Made by a program: the position numbers and the translations under genes | The notes under the pieces: model-generated | What the model saw: only the letters and a program-made list of their open reading frames with translations | What the model was told of the DNA's origin: nothing | The model's database searches: none | Source of the DNA: Bog-950 sp964620645 | Lineage (GTDB): Bacteria > Bacteroidota > Bacteroidia > Chitinophagales > LD1 | Assembly (NCBI GenBank): GCA_964620645.1 | Contig: CAZUHU010000002.1 | Location: 1-64,000, forward strand | Reading direction: 5' to 3' | DNA length: 64,000 bases | In this document: piece after piece, positions 50,902 to 59,644 of the stretch | Position numbering within the stretch: the first letter of the stretch is position 1 | How the letters are laid out: each line of letters begins with the position of its first letter

Positions 50902-51513
50902 TTAAAAGGTGCCCACGCGGAAGAAGATAAGTCCGCTAACGCCGCTCAGGTCCATAGCTTTTAAACCAAAAAGCTGTGGGCCAAACACGGCTTTGTAGCT
51001 AAGCCCTGCCCCCAACCTGAAATAGGGCGTAGCATTATATATACCATACACAGCAGGTATAACCGCTCCCCAATCCCTACGCTGGTATAAATCCTTTGGC
51101 CATTCAAATTTTGCTGAAGCCCAACCGGCGCACAGTTCAGGTTGCAGGCTGAACATTTTGTTTTCAAAGAAAATATAGCTGAACGCCAAACCTGCAAAGT
51201 GATGTTTAAGATAAACGGGGTTGCTGTAATAGGGCACAACAGTAGGCTGCACATTTATTTGTGTACTGGGCGTTTGGTAGCGTGCGCTTACCACAAACTT
51301 ATGATTGATAACCCAGTTAAGGCTAAAACCGATGTTCATGCCGGCTTTATCTTTATAAACCTGGCCAACGCCGGCATCTACCCCTACATAGGCGCGGCTA
51401 TTGAACTTTTTGGCTTTAAAAAAGGGCTCGTTGGTAGTGGTATCCTCCAGCATTAACTGCGCTGAAGCAGAAAGTGTTATTACTGAAAAAAGGAGTACCC
51501 AAAGGCTTTTCAC
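50902..51513 (-). CDS. Outer-membrane beta-barrel protein, function unknown
   Basis: About 203 aa. The frame is open to 51594, but the hydrophobic signal (SLWVLLFSVITLSASAQ) begins right after a GTG codon at 51513; starting there gives a normal signal peptide, so I prefer it to the ATG 27 codons upstream. The mature chain shows alternating strands (AYVGVDAGVGQVYKDKAGMNIGFSLNWVINHKFVVSARYQTP; HFAGLAFSYIFFENKMFSLQPELCAGWASAKFE) and ends in Phe. It converges on mscL with 3 bp between stops. Confidence 0.75.
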   Translation of the reverse strand: MKSLWVLLFSVITLSASAQLMLEDTTTNEPFFKAKKFNSRAYVGVDAGVGQVYKDKAGMNIGFSLNWVINHKFVVSARYQTPSTQINVQPTVVPYYSNPVYLKHHFAGLAFSYIFFENKMFSLQPELCAGWASAKFEWPKDLYQRRDWGAVIPAVYGIYNATPYFRLGAGLSYKAVFGPQLFGLKAMDLSGVSGLIFFRVGTF

Positions 51514-51624
51514 AGCACGATTATAGCAAAAAGCAGCCTTAGAATGGCCCCTAAAACCAAGTAATACACGCCTATGGATTATAAGTAGTTCCACAAACTG
51601 CCATAATTTCTATTTTCACGCTGC

Positions 51625-52965
51625 ATGTATGCTATCATAGACGTTGAAACCACGGGCGGCAGCCCAAGCATGGACCGCATTATTGAGGTGGCCGTGTTTG
51701 TTTATGATGGCGAAAAAGTGTTGGACTCGTTCTCTACCCTATTGAACCCCAAGCGGTTAATAGACCCCTATGTTACTAAACTTACCGGCATTACACAGGA
51801 AATGGTGAATGATGCCCCTTCGTTTGAGGATGTGCATGAACGCCTGCTGGAAATGACGCACGAGGCCATTTTTGTGGCCCATAACGTAAAGTTTGACTTT
51901 GGTATGGTGCGCCAGGAGTTTAAGCGCCTGGGTATTGATTTTAACCGCCGCCAGTTAGATACGGTTAACCTTTCACGCCGCGTGGTTCCCGGCTTTAACT
52001 CATATAGCCTTGGTAACATTTGTGATAGCCTGGGTATAGAAATAAACGCCCGCCACCGCGCCTATGGCGATGCGGAGGCAACGGTTAAGTTGCTGGAGGC
52101 TATACTCGCCAAACCATCCTCTGCTAAGTACATCGAAATTGAGTTGAACCACGGTATTGATGTGGACCTGTTGCCGCCCTATTTATCTAAAGCGGAAATA
52201 GAAAAGCTGCCTGAAGATGCAGGCGTGTTTTATTACAGGGACGAAGTCGGCAAGGTGCTGTTTTTAGAAGGCGTAAAAAATATCCGGCGGAAGGTTATCT
52301 CTCATTTTTCATCTCCTGCAGATTCAGTAGAGCGCAAGCGAATGTTTGAATTGATGCGCAGTATTGATTATGAGTTAAGCGGTAATGAACTTACAGCAAG
52401 GCTGCTTGCCTATCGCGAATTGAAAAAGCATCAACCGGAGTTTAACAAGAAGCCCCGCATACAACCGTACACGCACGGTATCTTTTTATCAAAAGATGAG
52501 CAAGGCTTTAATCAGCTTAAAATACACCCGCTTAGTTGGGAGTTGGGCGAGTTGATGCTGCGCTTTTCATCAAAGGCTACGGCCAACAAAGTACTTGGCA
52601 AAATAATACGCGAGAACAGCCTGCACGGTTGGTTTGCCCTGCGCTCTAAAATGAAGGAGAAAGGTGTAGACCAGAAATCGTTGAAGAGCTACAACGCCAT
52701 GATTGAGAAGGCGGCACGCAAATATTTATACAAGCATCCTAATTTCTTTATTGTGGCAGAGGGCATACACCCCGATGAGCACTCTGTAGTTTGGATAGAG
52801 AACAACGTGTACCAGGGCTTTGGTTACTTTAATCCGGAGCTTACTGAAATGGTGCCCGAAAAACTTAAGGAGCTGGTAAAGGCGGATGAAGACGATTTCG
52901 AAGTGCAGAAAATTATAAAGAGCCAGCTGCGCCGTATGAAAGGCATTAAAATAATTTCTTATTAA
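51625..52965 (+). CDS. DnaQ-type 3'-5' exonuclease fused to a degenerate GIY-YIG/UvrC-like domain
   Basis: A 446-aa protein. Residues 1-160 are a DEDDh exonuclease: DVETTG (6-11), HNVKFDFGMVRQEF, and HRAYGDAEAT with the catalytic His. Residues about 190-290 align with the UvrC-type GIY-YIG fold (EDAGVFYYRDEVGKVLFLEGVKNIRRKVISHFSS..LSGNELTARLLAYRELKKHQPEFNKKPR), but GIY has become GVF and YIG has become FLE, so both catalytic tyrosines are lost. The C-terminal 150 residues are unassigned. Similar fusions occur widely in Bacteroidota. Probably a DNA-repair nuclease whose second domain only binds. Confidence 0.88.
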   Translation: MYAIIDVETTGGSPSMDRIIEVAVFVYDGEKVLDSFSTLLNPKRLIDPYVTKLTGITQEMVNDAPSFEDVHERLLEMTHEAIFVAHNVKFDFGMVRQEFKRLGIDFNRRQLDTVNLSRRVVPGFNSYSLGNICDSLGIEINARHRAYGDAEATVKLLEAILAKPSSAKYIEIELNHGIDVDLLPPYLSKAEIEKLPEDAGVFYYRDEVGKVLFLEGVKNIRRKVISHFSSPADSVERKRMFELMRSIDYELSGNELTARLLAYRELKKHQPEFNKKPRIQPYTHGIFLSKDEQGFNQLKIHPLSWELGELMLRFSSKATANKVLGKIIRENSLHGWFALRSKMKEKGVDQKSLKSYNAMIEKAARKYLYKHPNFFIVAEGIHPDEHSVVWIENNVYQGFGYFNPELTEMVPEKLKELVKADEDDFEVQKIIKSQLRRMKGIKIISY

Positions 52966-52982
52966 TTACTTGCCCCTATAAA

Positions 52983-53543
52983 ATGAAGAAGGTATTGTTT
53001 ATTGACCGTGACGGTACGTTGATACTGGAAACGGACGACTTTAAAATTGAGAAATTTCACAAGCTGGTTTTTTACCCCGGTGTGTTTCAGTGGTTAGGGC
53101 GTATTGCGCGCGAGCTGGACTACGAATTGGTAATGGTAACTAACCAGGACGGATTAGGCACACCTGATTTTCCGGAAGCGGATTTTTGGGAGGTGCAGAA
53201 TTTTATAATGAAGACCTTTGAAGGCGAAGGGATAAAATTTGCGGAGGTGTTTATTGATAAATCGTACCCGCACGAAAACCTGCCTACCCGCAAACCGGGC
53301 ATCGGCATGCTAACCGCTTATATGAAGGGGCATTACGACTTAAAGAACTCCTTTGTTATAGGCGACCGTATTACTGATGTGATGCTGGCAAAAAATCTGG
53401 ATGCCAAGTGCATATGGCTGAACGATGGCCGCAACCTTGGCGCTACGGAAGTAACCGGTAACAGCCAAACCCTTAAAGAATACATTGCACTTGAAACCCG
53501 CGATTGGGAAGTGCTTTATAACTACCTGAAGGGATTAAAATAA
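52983..53543 (+). CDS. HAD-superfamily phosphatase of the HisB N-terminal (histidinol-phosphatase) type
   Basis: A 186-aa phosphatase. FIDRDGTL (nucleophile Asp8, acid Asp10), VTNQDGLGTPDFPEADFW, RKPGIGM and VIGDRITDVMLAKNL follow the N-terminal domain of E. coli HisB closely. The zinc loop of that enzyme (three Cys and one His) is replaced here by SYPHENLPTRKP, keeping only the His, so the protein is probably zinc-free. No other histidine gene is in the window, so it may be a stand-alone histidinol-phosphatase or have a new substrate. It begins 17 bp after the exonuclease gene. Confidence 0.85.
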   Translation: MKKVLFIDRDGTLILETDDFKIEKFHKLVFYPGVFQWLGRIARELDYELVMVTNQDGLGTPDFPEADFWEVQNFIMKTFEGEGIKFAEVFIDKSYPHENLPTRKPGIGMLTAYMKGHYDLKNSFVIGDRITDVMLAKNLDAKCIWLNDGRNLGATEVTGNSQTLKEYIALETRDWEVLYNYLKGLK

Positions 53544-53544
53544 A

Positions 53545-53570
53545 AAAGGGCCGTAAGGCCCTTTATATTT
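53545..53570. terminator. Bidirectional terminator between the HisB-type gene and slyD
   Basis: AAAGGGCC (53545-53552) pairs with GGCCCTTT (53557-53564) around GTAA, flanked by A-rich and T-rich runs on each strand. Confidence 0.85.
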
Positions 53571-54077
53571 TTAGTGGTGCGAATGGTCGCCGTGCTCATG
53601 CACGTGGCCGTGTTCAATTTCAGTTGGGTTGGCTTCGCGCACTTCAATTACCTCGCCGCTAAAGTAAAGTGTTTTACCGGCGAAAGGGTGGTTAAGATCC
53701 ACGGTTACCTTATCGTCAGCTACTTTTACAATACGGCCCTGGAACGGGTTACCGTATTGGTCCTGCAGGGGAACGATGTTGCCTACAAAAATCATTTCGT
53801 TTTGTACCACGCCTTCATGCGAAAAAACGTTTTTATCTAATTCAATTACAGCTTGCTCATCGTATTCGCCATAACCTTCTTCAGCAGTTAGTGTAAAGCT
53901 GAACTGGTTGCCGGCAATTTTGCCTTCCAGGTTTTTCTCAAATTTATCTAACACATTATTATGTCCGAAAAGGAAACTGAAGGGGTTTTCGCGGTCGGCC
54001 GCATCTCTTACTTCGCCATTAGGCTCGGTACGTAATTCATAGGTTAACTTAACAACGGTATCATTACCAGCTTTCAT
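53571..54077 (-). CDS. slyD: SlyD-type FKBP peptidyl-prolyl isomerase
   Basis: A 168-aa folding helper with prolyl isomerase and chaperone activity. The FKBP core is split by an insert-in-flap domain as in SlyD: VVKLTYELRTEPNGEV, NPFSFLFGHNNVLDKFEKNLEGKIAGNQFSFTLTAEEGYGEYDEQAVIELDKNVF, then VDLNHPFAGKTLYFSGEVIEVREA. The tail is His-rich (EHGHVHEHGDHSHH), the metal-binding feature of the family (nickel or zinc). The 117-bp gap upstream contains its promoter region, where I see no clear -7 match. Confidence 0.93.
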   Translation of the reverse strand: MKAGNDTVVKLTYELRTEPNGEVRDAADRENPFSFLFGHNNVLDKFEKNLEGKIAGNQFSFTLTAEEGYGEYDEQAVIELDKNVFSHEGVVQNEMIFVGNIVPLQDQYGNPFQGRIVKVADDKVTVDLNHPFAGKTLYFSGEVIEVREANPTEIEHGHVHEHGDHSHH

Positions 54078-54193
54078 GTTTTACTGTTTGTAGATTAAAG
54101 AATTGCAGACTTTATGCCAGTGACGATGCCGGAGGGTATGTTAATGGATTAGTCTGCTGCAAAATTAAAAAACGGGGCGAGAATGCACCCAAA

Positions 54194-54841
54194 TCAGGGT
54201 TTTACAGCCAAAATATATTCGGCAAAACCGAAGTAATCCCAAAAAATGCTGGGGATTATTTTCCCATACACAATAAGGTTATGAGGAATTTTGAATGGCA
54301 TCAGCAACATGGTAGGTAAATGCCTGCGGTAACCGCCCGTAAGCACTTTCATGTTATTGCGCATGGCCAGGTTCATTAGTTCGGGTACTGAATAAATGCG
54401 CACATGCGTAGGATCGTCATAATAATTAAGGGTGCCGTCCATATGCGGCAATTGCGAAGAGCGGTAGCCGGGAAACTCAATGTAAATAAGCCCGCCGGGG
54501 CGTAGTTTGGTTAATAGTTGTTCTACTACATCATCGCCATTGCGCAGGTGTTCAATCACATGCGCCATCATTATAAAGTCGAAATAGTTATCAGGAATGA
54601 CGCCGAAGTTTAGCTCCTCCAGGTTCATTTCATAAAAGGAGTGCATGACCTTAAAATCGCTCTCGTCGTTGTTGTAGTTCTTATCCAGGTCTACACCATG
54701 GTACTCGCAGTTAGGGTACCACTTTTTGGTTTTGGAAGCTGAATGGTTACCTGCACCAATATCCAACAGCCGGAAGGGTTTGTTTCCGATATGTTTTTCG
54801 AGAAAGCGGTATTTAGGGGGTAGTGTTAGCCAGCGAATCAA
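54194..54841 (-). CDS. Class I SAM-dependent methyltransferase
   Basis: A 215-aa methyltransferase. Motif I LLDIGAGN (residues 25-32), acidic end of strand 2 HGVDLD, motif near FDFIMMAHVIEHLRNGDDVVEQLLTKLRPGGLIYIEFPG. This is the Methyltransf_11 pattern. The target is unknown; the aromatic C-terminal half (PTMLLMPFKIPHNLIVYGKIIPSIFWDYFGFAEYIL) suggests a lipid or sugar substrate but is not decisive. It lies 41 bp downstream of queA on the same strand and is probably co-transcribed. Confidence 0.88.
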   Translation of the reverse strand: MIRWLTLPPKYRFLEKHIGNKPFRLLDIGAGNHSASKTKKWYPNCEYHGVDLDKNYNNDESDFKVMHSFYEMNLEELNFGVIPDNYFDFIMMAHVIEHLRNGDDVVEQLLTKLRPGGLIYIEFPGYRSSQLPHMDGTLNYYDDPTHVRIYSVPELMNLAMRNNMKVLTGGYRRHLPTMLLMPFKIPHNLIVYGKIIPSIFWDYFGFAEYILAVKP

Positions 54842-54882
54842 ACCAAATGAGTTTTAGCAAATGTATAAAACCATTTTAAAGC

Positions 54883-56100
54883 CTAAGGCTTTGCAAACAA
54901 CAGGCTGCTATCGCCATAGCTGAGGAAGCGAAAGTTGTGCTCAAGGGCATAATTATATATAGTACGCCATGGCGCACCAACTACTGCAGCCACCAGCAAA
55001 AGAAGCGTAGAGTTAGGTTGGTGGAAGTTGGTAATTAATGCCTGCGCAATCTTAAGTCGGTAAGGCGGCGATATAAGAATTTGTGTTTTGGTATTCAGCC
55101 TCTCCAGGCCATGTAGTTCCATCCACCTTAGTAATTGTTTCAAAGCTGCGGCTGCTGTAATTGTCTCCCTTTCTTCATAGGGGTCCCATTGCCTTATAAC
55201 CATTTCTTCAGGTGGTAAAGCTTGTTGTGCTGCCGCTTTTATACCCATCCAGTAAAGGCTTTCTAAGGTGCGTAGCGAAGTGGTGCCGACGGCTATAACC
55301 GGTAATGCAGCCTCTAATTGTGCATACAGTTTTTCAATAACAACCAGCGGAACGTCAATCATCTCAAAGTGCATGTCGTGCTCTTTAAGTGTTTCGCTTT
55401 TTACAGGCTTAAAGGTACCGGCCCCAACATGCAGGCTAAGTTCTGCTGTGCTTATTTGCTTGTTCTTTAGCGTTTCCAAAACAAGGGGTGTAAAATGCAG
55501 GCCGGCGGTAGGTGCTGCCACTGAGCCCTCGTACCTGGCATATACGGTTTGGTAGCGTGTAAGGTCAAGCTCTTCACTTTGGCGGTGCAGGTAAGGGGGT
55601 ATAGGCATAACGCCTGCCTTATCCAGTATTTCAGCAAAGCTTAACTGTTCGGGCTGCCAATTAAACTCCACAATAAAATTGTCCGCATCACGGCCAACTA
55701 ACTCTACCGCCAATTCAAAATCCTTGTGCTGCAACTTCAACACTTTCTCCTTCCATTTGCTTGCACGGCCTATCAGGCATTTCCAACGTACGGTTTTCAT
55801 GCGGCTCATAGCGCTGGCCATGTCCCGCAGTTCATCGGCCGGCTCCAGGCAAAACACTTCAACCTTTGCACCGGTGGCGGTGGTAAAAAACAAACGGGCC
55901 TGCACCACTTTGGTGTTATTAAATACCAGCAGGCTCTTTTCCGGCAGGTACGTGCTGATGTTTTTGAAAACATCCTCTTTTATTTCCTGATCATATATCA
56001 GCAACCTGCTGGCATCGCGCTCGGCTAATGGGTATTGCGCTATACGTTCAGCGGGTAAGTGGTAGGTGTAGTCGCTTATGTGTATTTCAGACGGATGCAC
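54883..56100 (-). CDS. queA: S-adenosylmethionine:tRNA ribosyltransferase-isomerase
   Basis: A 405-aa enzyme that transfers and isomerises the ribosyl part of SAM onto 7-aminomethyl-deazaguanine in tRNA, the penultimate step of queuosine synthesis. Motifs: FDYxLP-like DYTYHLPAERIAQYPLAERDASRLL, LLVFNNTKVVQARL, VAAPTAGLHF, LSLHVGAGTFKPV, HDMHFE, VGTTSLRTLES and NFHQPNSTLLLLVAA. The frame continues to a TTG at 56112, but the GTG at 56100 gives the family N-terminus (M-HPSEIHISDY) and leaves the upstream terminator intact, so I use it. The start is the only uncertain point. Confidence 0.93.
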   Translation of the reverse strand: MHPSEIHISDYTYHLPAERIAQYPLAERDASRLLIYDQEIKEDVFKNISTYLPEKSLLVFNNTKVVQARLFFTTATGAKVEVFCLEPADELRDMASAMSRMKTVRWKCLIGRASKWKEKVLKLQHKDFELAVELVGRDADNFIVEFNWQPEQLSFAEILDKAGVMPIPPYLHRQSEELDLTRYQTVYARYEGSVAAPTAGLHFTPLVLETLKNKQISTAELSLHVGAGTFKPVKSETLKEHDMHFEMIDVPLVVIEKLYAQLEAALPVIAVGTTSLRTLESLYWMGIKAAAQQALPPEEMVIRQWDPYEERETITAAAALKQLLRWMELHGLERLNTKTQILISPPYRLKIAQALITNFHQPNSTLLLLVAAVVGAPWRTIYNYALEHNFRFLSYGDSSLLFAKP

Positions 56101-56109
56101 ACCACAAAT

Positions 56110-56144
56110 CAAAACAAAAAAGCCATGCGCAAAAGCGCACGGCT
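56110..56144 (-). terminator. Intrinsic terminator after the 51-bp-repeat gene
   Basis: AGCC.TGCGC (from 56121) pairs with GCGCA.GGCT (ends 56144) around AAAA, with one mismatch; on the minus strand a T-rich run follows. It immediately precedes the queA start. Confidence 0.7.
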
Positions 56145-56169
56145 AACCTTACCTTAAAAACAGAAGAGT

Positions 56170-56574
56170 TTAAAATTTGAAGAAGAAGAAAGTAACCGCA
56201 GCCCATTCCGCCTTTACGCCGCGGGCGTAGCCAATAGTGCTGTGGCTGCTGTTTTCTACCGTGCCATCACTTTTAATATAGCCAATAGTGCTATGGCTGC
56301 TGTTCTCAACGGTGCCGTCGCTTTTAATGTAACCTACAGTGCTATGGCTGCTGTTTTCTACCGTGCCATTGCGCACATATCCTATTGTGCTGTGGCTGCT
56401 GTTTTCAATGGTGCCATCACTTTTTATATAGCCAACTGTGCTATGGCTGCTGCTTTCAATGGTTCCGTCGCTCTTAATATAGCCTGCCGTGGAGTGGCTT
56501 CCGCTTTCAATAGTTTGCGCCTTAACGCAAAACGCAGCGCCTGCTAATATCAGTGAGAAGAAAATCTTTTTCAT
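56170..56574 (-). CDS. Exported protein made of six 17-residue tandem repeats
   Basis: A 134-aa protein with a signal peptide (MKKIFFSLILAGAAFCVKAQ). Residues about 24-118 are five full units and one partial unit of the form SSHSTxGYIKSDGTxEN; the third unit lacks one residue. The tail (GVKAEWAAVTFFFFKF) is strongly hydrophobic and ends in Phe. The repeat pattern suggests a small beta-solenoid or a five-fold beta-flower; I recall such repeats in Bacteroidota but the name is not certain. A well-spaced promoter (TTTG, 17 nt, TAGCTTTA) lies upstream. Confidence 0.85.
   Translation of the reverse strand: MKKIFFSLILAGAAFCVKAQTIESGSHSTAGYIKSDGTIESSSHSTVGYIKSDGTIENSSHSTIGYVRNGTVENSSHSTVGYIKSDGTVENSSHSTIGYIKSDGTVENSSHSTIGYARGVKAEWAAVTFFFFKF
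56221..56505 (-). repeat. 51-bp tandem repeat array inside the gene at 56170
   Basis: Consecutive copies encode SSHSTxGYIKSDGTxEN. Copies differ at a few third positions and one copy is 3 bp shorter. Arrays like this can change copy number by slippage. Confidence 0.85.
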
Positions 56575-56605
56575 GTGTACTTGCTGTTTGGTTTAATTAA
56601 TACCA

Positions 56606-56634
56606 TAAAGCTACTAAATGCGCCAAGCCACAAA
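56606..56634 (-). promoter_or_regulatory. Promoter of the repeat-protein gene
   Basis: On the minus strand TTTG (56634-56631), a 17-nt spacer, then TAGCTTTA (56613-56606), one base from TAnnTTTG. Predicted leader about 25 nt. Confidence 0.5.
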
Positions 56635-56678
56635 ACTTTTTAAAGCGTTTTTTGGCGGAGATAAGCAGCAACCACCAT

Positions 56679-56717
56679 AAAAAGCGAAAAGCCTTCCCGA
56701 CACAGGAAGGCTTTCGC
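56679..56717 (-). terminator. Intrinsic terminator after the large T9SS protein gene
   Basis: GCGAAAAGCCTTCC (56684-56697) pairs with GGAAGGCTTTCGC (56705-56717) with one bulged A; TTTTT follows on the minus strand. Confidence 0.85.
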
Positions 56718-56740
56718 AATTTATCAGCATGAAGGGAAAA

Positions 56741-59479
56741 CTACTTATTAACCACCATTCTAACCACTTTGTTTTCAGCGCTGTTGTTAACGCTTACAAA
56801 GTAAATTCCGTTGGCCAGTTCAGCAGTGTTAAGGTTAAACAGGTTGTTGCCTGAAACCAGCTGCGCTGCATTCTTCATTACAACTCTTCCGGTCATATCG
56901 CCAACAGCTATTTCCACCTCGGCATTATCAAGAGCATTGATTTCCAGGCTAACGCGGCCATTGTTCGGGTTAGGGAACAGGCGAATAGTTTCAATGGTTT
57001 TTGCAACTTCCTGTATACCTACACCGGTTATGGTAATACTCATGGTGTGTGTATCGTCGCAATTGCCGTTTGATGCAGTAAGCGTAACAGTGTAAGTGCC
57101 GTTGGCAGTGTAAGTATGGGTTGGGTTTTGAGAAGTTGATGTTTGATTATCGCCAAAATTCCAGTTATAAGAAGTAGCGTTTGTTGAAGCATCAGTAAAA
57201 GCAATGGTGTAAGAGCTGCCACTGGCGGCCTGGGTAAAGCTGGCAGCAGGTGTGTTGGTTACTGTTACAGTTATGCTGTTAGAATTGCCTACGCCATCGC
57301 AGGGGTCGGTGTTGGTAACGCTAACGCTGTAAGTGCCAGATTGCTTAACAACAATAGACTGCGTAGTAGCGCCGTTACTCCACAGGTAAGTATCGCCTGA
57401 AGATGAAGTGATAGTAACAGAATCGCCGCTGCAGAAAGCTACTGCTCCATTGGCTGCAATAGTTGGAGTTGGCGAATTGCTGACGTTAGTGGTTATAGCA
57501 TTAGATACAGCGCTGCATCCGTTGGCATCAGTAGTTGTTACGGTATAAGTGCCGCTTGAAGTAACAGCAATGGTATCTGCAGTACCGCCGGTGCTCCAGT
57601 TAAAGGTATTGTAGTTGGCTGCATTGTTTACACTTAATGTAACAGTACCGCCTGTGCAGAAGGTAGTTGAACCACTTGCCTGTATGGCAGGAACAGTTGG
57701 TGTGTTCTCTGTAACTTGAATGGCATTAGATGCAGCAGTGCAATCGTTAGCATCAGTAATAGTTACGGTGTAAGAGCCTGCATTGCTTACTGTTATTTGT
57801 TGTGTTGTATTGCTGTTGCTCCAGCTATAACCGTTGGCAGCGGTTGAACTTAATGTTACGTTACCACCGGTGCAGAAGGATGTTGCACTTGGGGTAATAG
57901 TAGGTGCTGCAGGGTTACTGTTAACTGTAACTACCTGGGTAAATGTTTTAATGCAACCGCGGCTGTTAGCTACGCTAACGGTATAGGTGCCACTGTTGCT
58001 AACCGTAATAGAAGATGTGCTTGCGCCGGTACTCCATAAGTAAATATTACCGCCGCTTACATTTAAATCAACTGAACCGCCCTGGCAGAAGGTAGTAGGG
58101 CCGCTTGGGCTTAACGATGCTGTATAGCCATAGTTCAAATGCGGCACAGAATAGTCTTCATCCTGTGGAGTGAATTCGCCCCAGCAGTTTACCCAAAAGT
58201 CGTTAGCGCCAAATGCACCACGGTAAGTGGTTGGTGTTACTGAACTTAACTTAGGGTTACTGAAGTTAGCGCCGCTTAAAGCCGGTGAACCCGGTTGAGG
58301 GCGGAAATCATAATAAGGATAGCTGTAAGGAGAAACCAGTTTAACGCTGTCGTTAGCATTGCCGCCGTAAACAGTGTTGCCGTTGGCAACATTCATAAGG
58401 TAGGCGGTATCAAAAGCCGTTTCACCGTAAGCTTCTTTGCAGCCACCTATCAGGTTGTATTTAAATTCCAATTCGTTGTTAGTAGCGTTTGTTTGTGCAG
58501 CAGTACCTTCAATACGTAAGCCGCGTTTGTAGCCTATAGCTACTGAGTTAAACACATTGATTTTGGTGTTGCGGCGCAGGCGGCCTACCCAACCGTACTT
58601 GGCATCAATGGTAGAAGATGTTGTAGAGGCCGGGCCAATAATAGTTATGTTAGTGAAAACACCAGCTGTGTTTGGAGTATTGGTTGAGCCGTTGGCATCG
58701 TTGTCTGATTCAAAGCCATTAGAAATGTCGCCCTGGTCAGCAATGGTATCAACACGTACAACAAGCGCGTGGTTAACAATACCGCTCCAGCCGTTGTCGG
58801 TATCTAAATCGTCATCGCGGTTACCGAAGGATACGATATGGTCAGGCGACGAAGTGCCACCAAAAAATTCGTAACCGTCATCCTGGCCATAGCTGGTCAT
58901 AACGTGGCTTATAACTGTTTTACGGCCTACACCGCAAAGGGTAAGGCTGTTCAACTCGGTATTAGTACCACACACATAACCGGCATACTCAATACGAACA
59001 TACTTTAACACACCTGAGCTATCGTCAGGGTTGCTGCCGCCGTAATCGTAATCGGTGGTAGTGCCGCATTCTACACGGCCTTGTATGGCGTTGCCGCCGG
59101 CATCCTTAAAGTTAACCGGTGCTAAACCGCAAATGGTTATGCCGGCCCAGTCGGCACGTGCGCGCGAACCGGCAGGTTGGTTAGAAGTAAAAACAATAGG
59201 TTCTTCAGGTGTACCTACTGCGTTAATTTTACCGGTAGTAGAAACAACAATACGGCTTAAAGTAGTTTTATCGCCACGAATAATTGTGCCGGGCTGTATA
59301 GTTAAAGTAGCGCCGTTTTTAACGATGATGTCGCCATACAGAATATAAATGCTGTCGTGACTCCACGTGCGGTCGCTGGTAATGTCGGTAGCTACTGTTA
59401 CTGTATTTTGTGCAAAGGCACCAAAAGCCAGTAAGGTTGTAGCAACCATTAGTAAACTGCGTAGAAAATTTTTCTTCAT
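56741..59479 (-). CDS. Large T9SS-secreted surface protein with beta-helix-like and Ig/PKD repeats
   Basis: A 912-aa exported protein (signal MKKNFLRSLLMVATTLLAFGAFAQ). Residues about 25-420 resemble a right-handed beta-helix head found in Bacteroidota surface proteins (GDIIVKNGATLTIQPGTIIRGDK, ADWAGITICGLAPVN, RIEYAGYVCGTN, VGRLRRNTKINVFNSVAIGYKRGLRIEG). Residues about 455-760 hold four or five short Ig-like units with the repeated block FCxGGxVxLxxxxxxxYxWSxGxxTxxIxVxxSGTYTV. A PKD unit (YNWNFGDNQTS) follows, then a type A sorting domain (NPNNGRVSLEIN..MTGRVVMKN..GIYFVSVNN). Likely an adhesin or matrix protein. It has its own transcript, as terminators flank it. Confidence 0.88.
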   Translation of the reverse strand: MKKNFLRSLLMVATTLLAFGAFAQNTVTVATDITSDRTWSHDSIYILYGDIIVKNGATLTIQPGTIIRGDKTTLSRIVVSTTGKINAVGTPEEPIVFTSNQPAGSRARADWAGITICGLAPVNFKDAGGNAIQGRVECGTTTDYDYGGSNPDDSSGVLKYVRIEYAGYVCGTNTELNSLTLCGVGRKTVISHVMTSYGQDDGYEFFGGTSSPDHIVSFGNRDDDLDTDNGWSGIVNHALVVRVDTIADQGDISNGFESDNDANGSTNTPNTAGVFTNITIIGPASTTSSTIDAKYGWVGRLRRNTKINVFNSVAIGYKRGLRIEGTAAQTNATNNELEFKYNLIGGCKEAYGETAFDTAYLMNVANGNTVYGGNANDSVKLVSPYSYPYYDFRPQPGSPALSGANFSNPKLSSVTPTTYRGAFGANDFWVNCWGEFTPQDEDYSVPHLNYGYTASLSPSGPTTFCQGGSVDLNVSGGNIYLWSTGASTSSITVSNSGTYTVSVANSRGCIKTFTQVVTVNSNPAAPTITPSATSFCTGGNVTLSSTAANGYSWSNSNTTQQITVSNAGSYTVTITDANDCTAASNAIQVTENTPTVPAIQASGSTTFCTGGTVTLSVNNAANYNTFNWSTGGTADTIAVTSSGTYTVTTTDANGCSAVSNAITTNVSNSPTPTIAANGAVAFCSGDSVTITSSSGDTYLWSNGATTQSIVVKQSGTYSVSVTNTDPCDGVGNSNSITVTVTNTPAASFTQAASGSSYTIAFTDASTNATSYNWNFGDNQTSTSQNPTHTYTANGTYTVTLTASNGNCDDTHTMSITITGVGIQEVAKTIETIRLFPNPNNGRVSLEINALDNAEVEIAVGDMTGRVVMKNAAQLVSGNNLFNLNTAELANGIYFVSVNNSAENKVVRMVVNK

Positions 59480-59581
59480 GTTAGTGGTTATTTTTTATCC
59501 GCAGCAAAAATCAATTTGAGGATTTGCGTGAGCGTTAGCGCAGGGTTAAATAATTGTTGCGCCCCATATTTCCTTATTATT

Positions 59582-59620
59582 AAAAGCAAAAAGCAGAAAG
59601 CGTTTCCGCCCTCTGCTTTT
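59582..59620 (-). terminator. Intrinsic terminator after the TonB-dependent receptor gene
   Basis: AAAAGCAGA (59589-59597) pairs with TCTGCTTTT (59612-59620). The inner part folds further with GCG/CGC around a GAAA tetraloop on the minus strand, followed by a T-rich run. The rest of 59480-59644 holds no gene. Confidence 0.8.
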
Positions 59621-59644
59621 AAAAGATGCTTTATAAACTAAAGG

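Noticed and set aside
56221..56505. CRISPR array
   Set aside because: The periodic repeats are in frame, contiguous without spacers and encode a regular peptide repeat.
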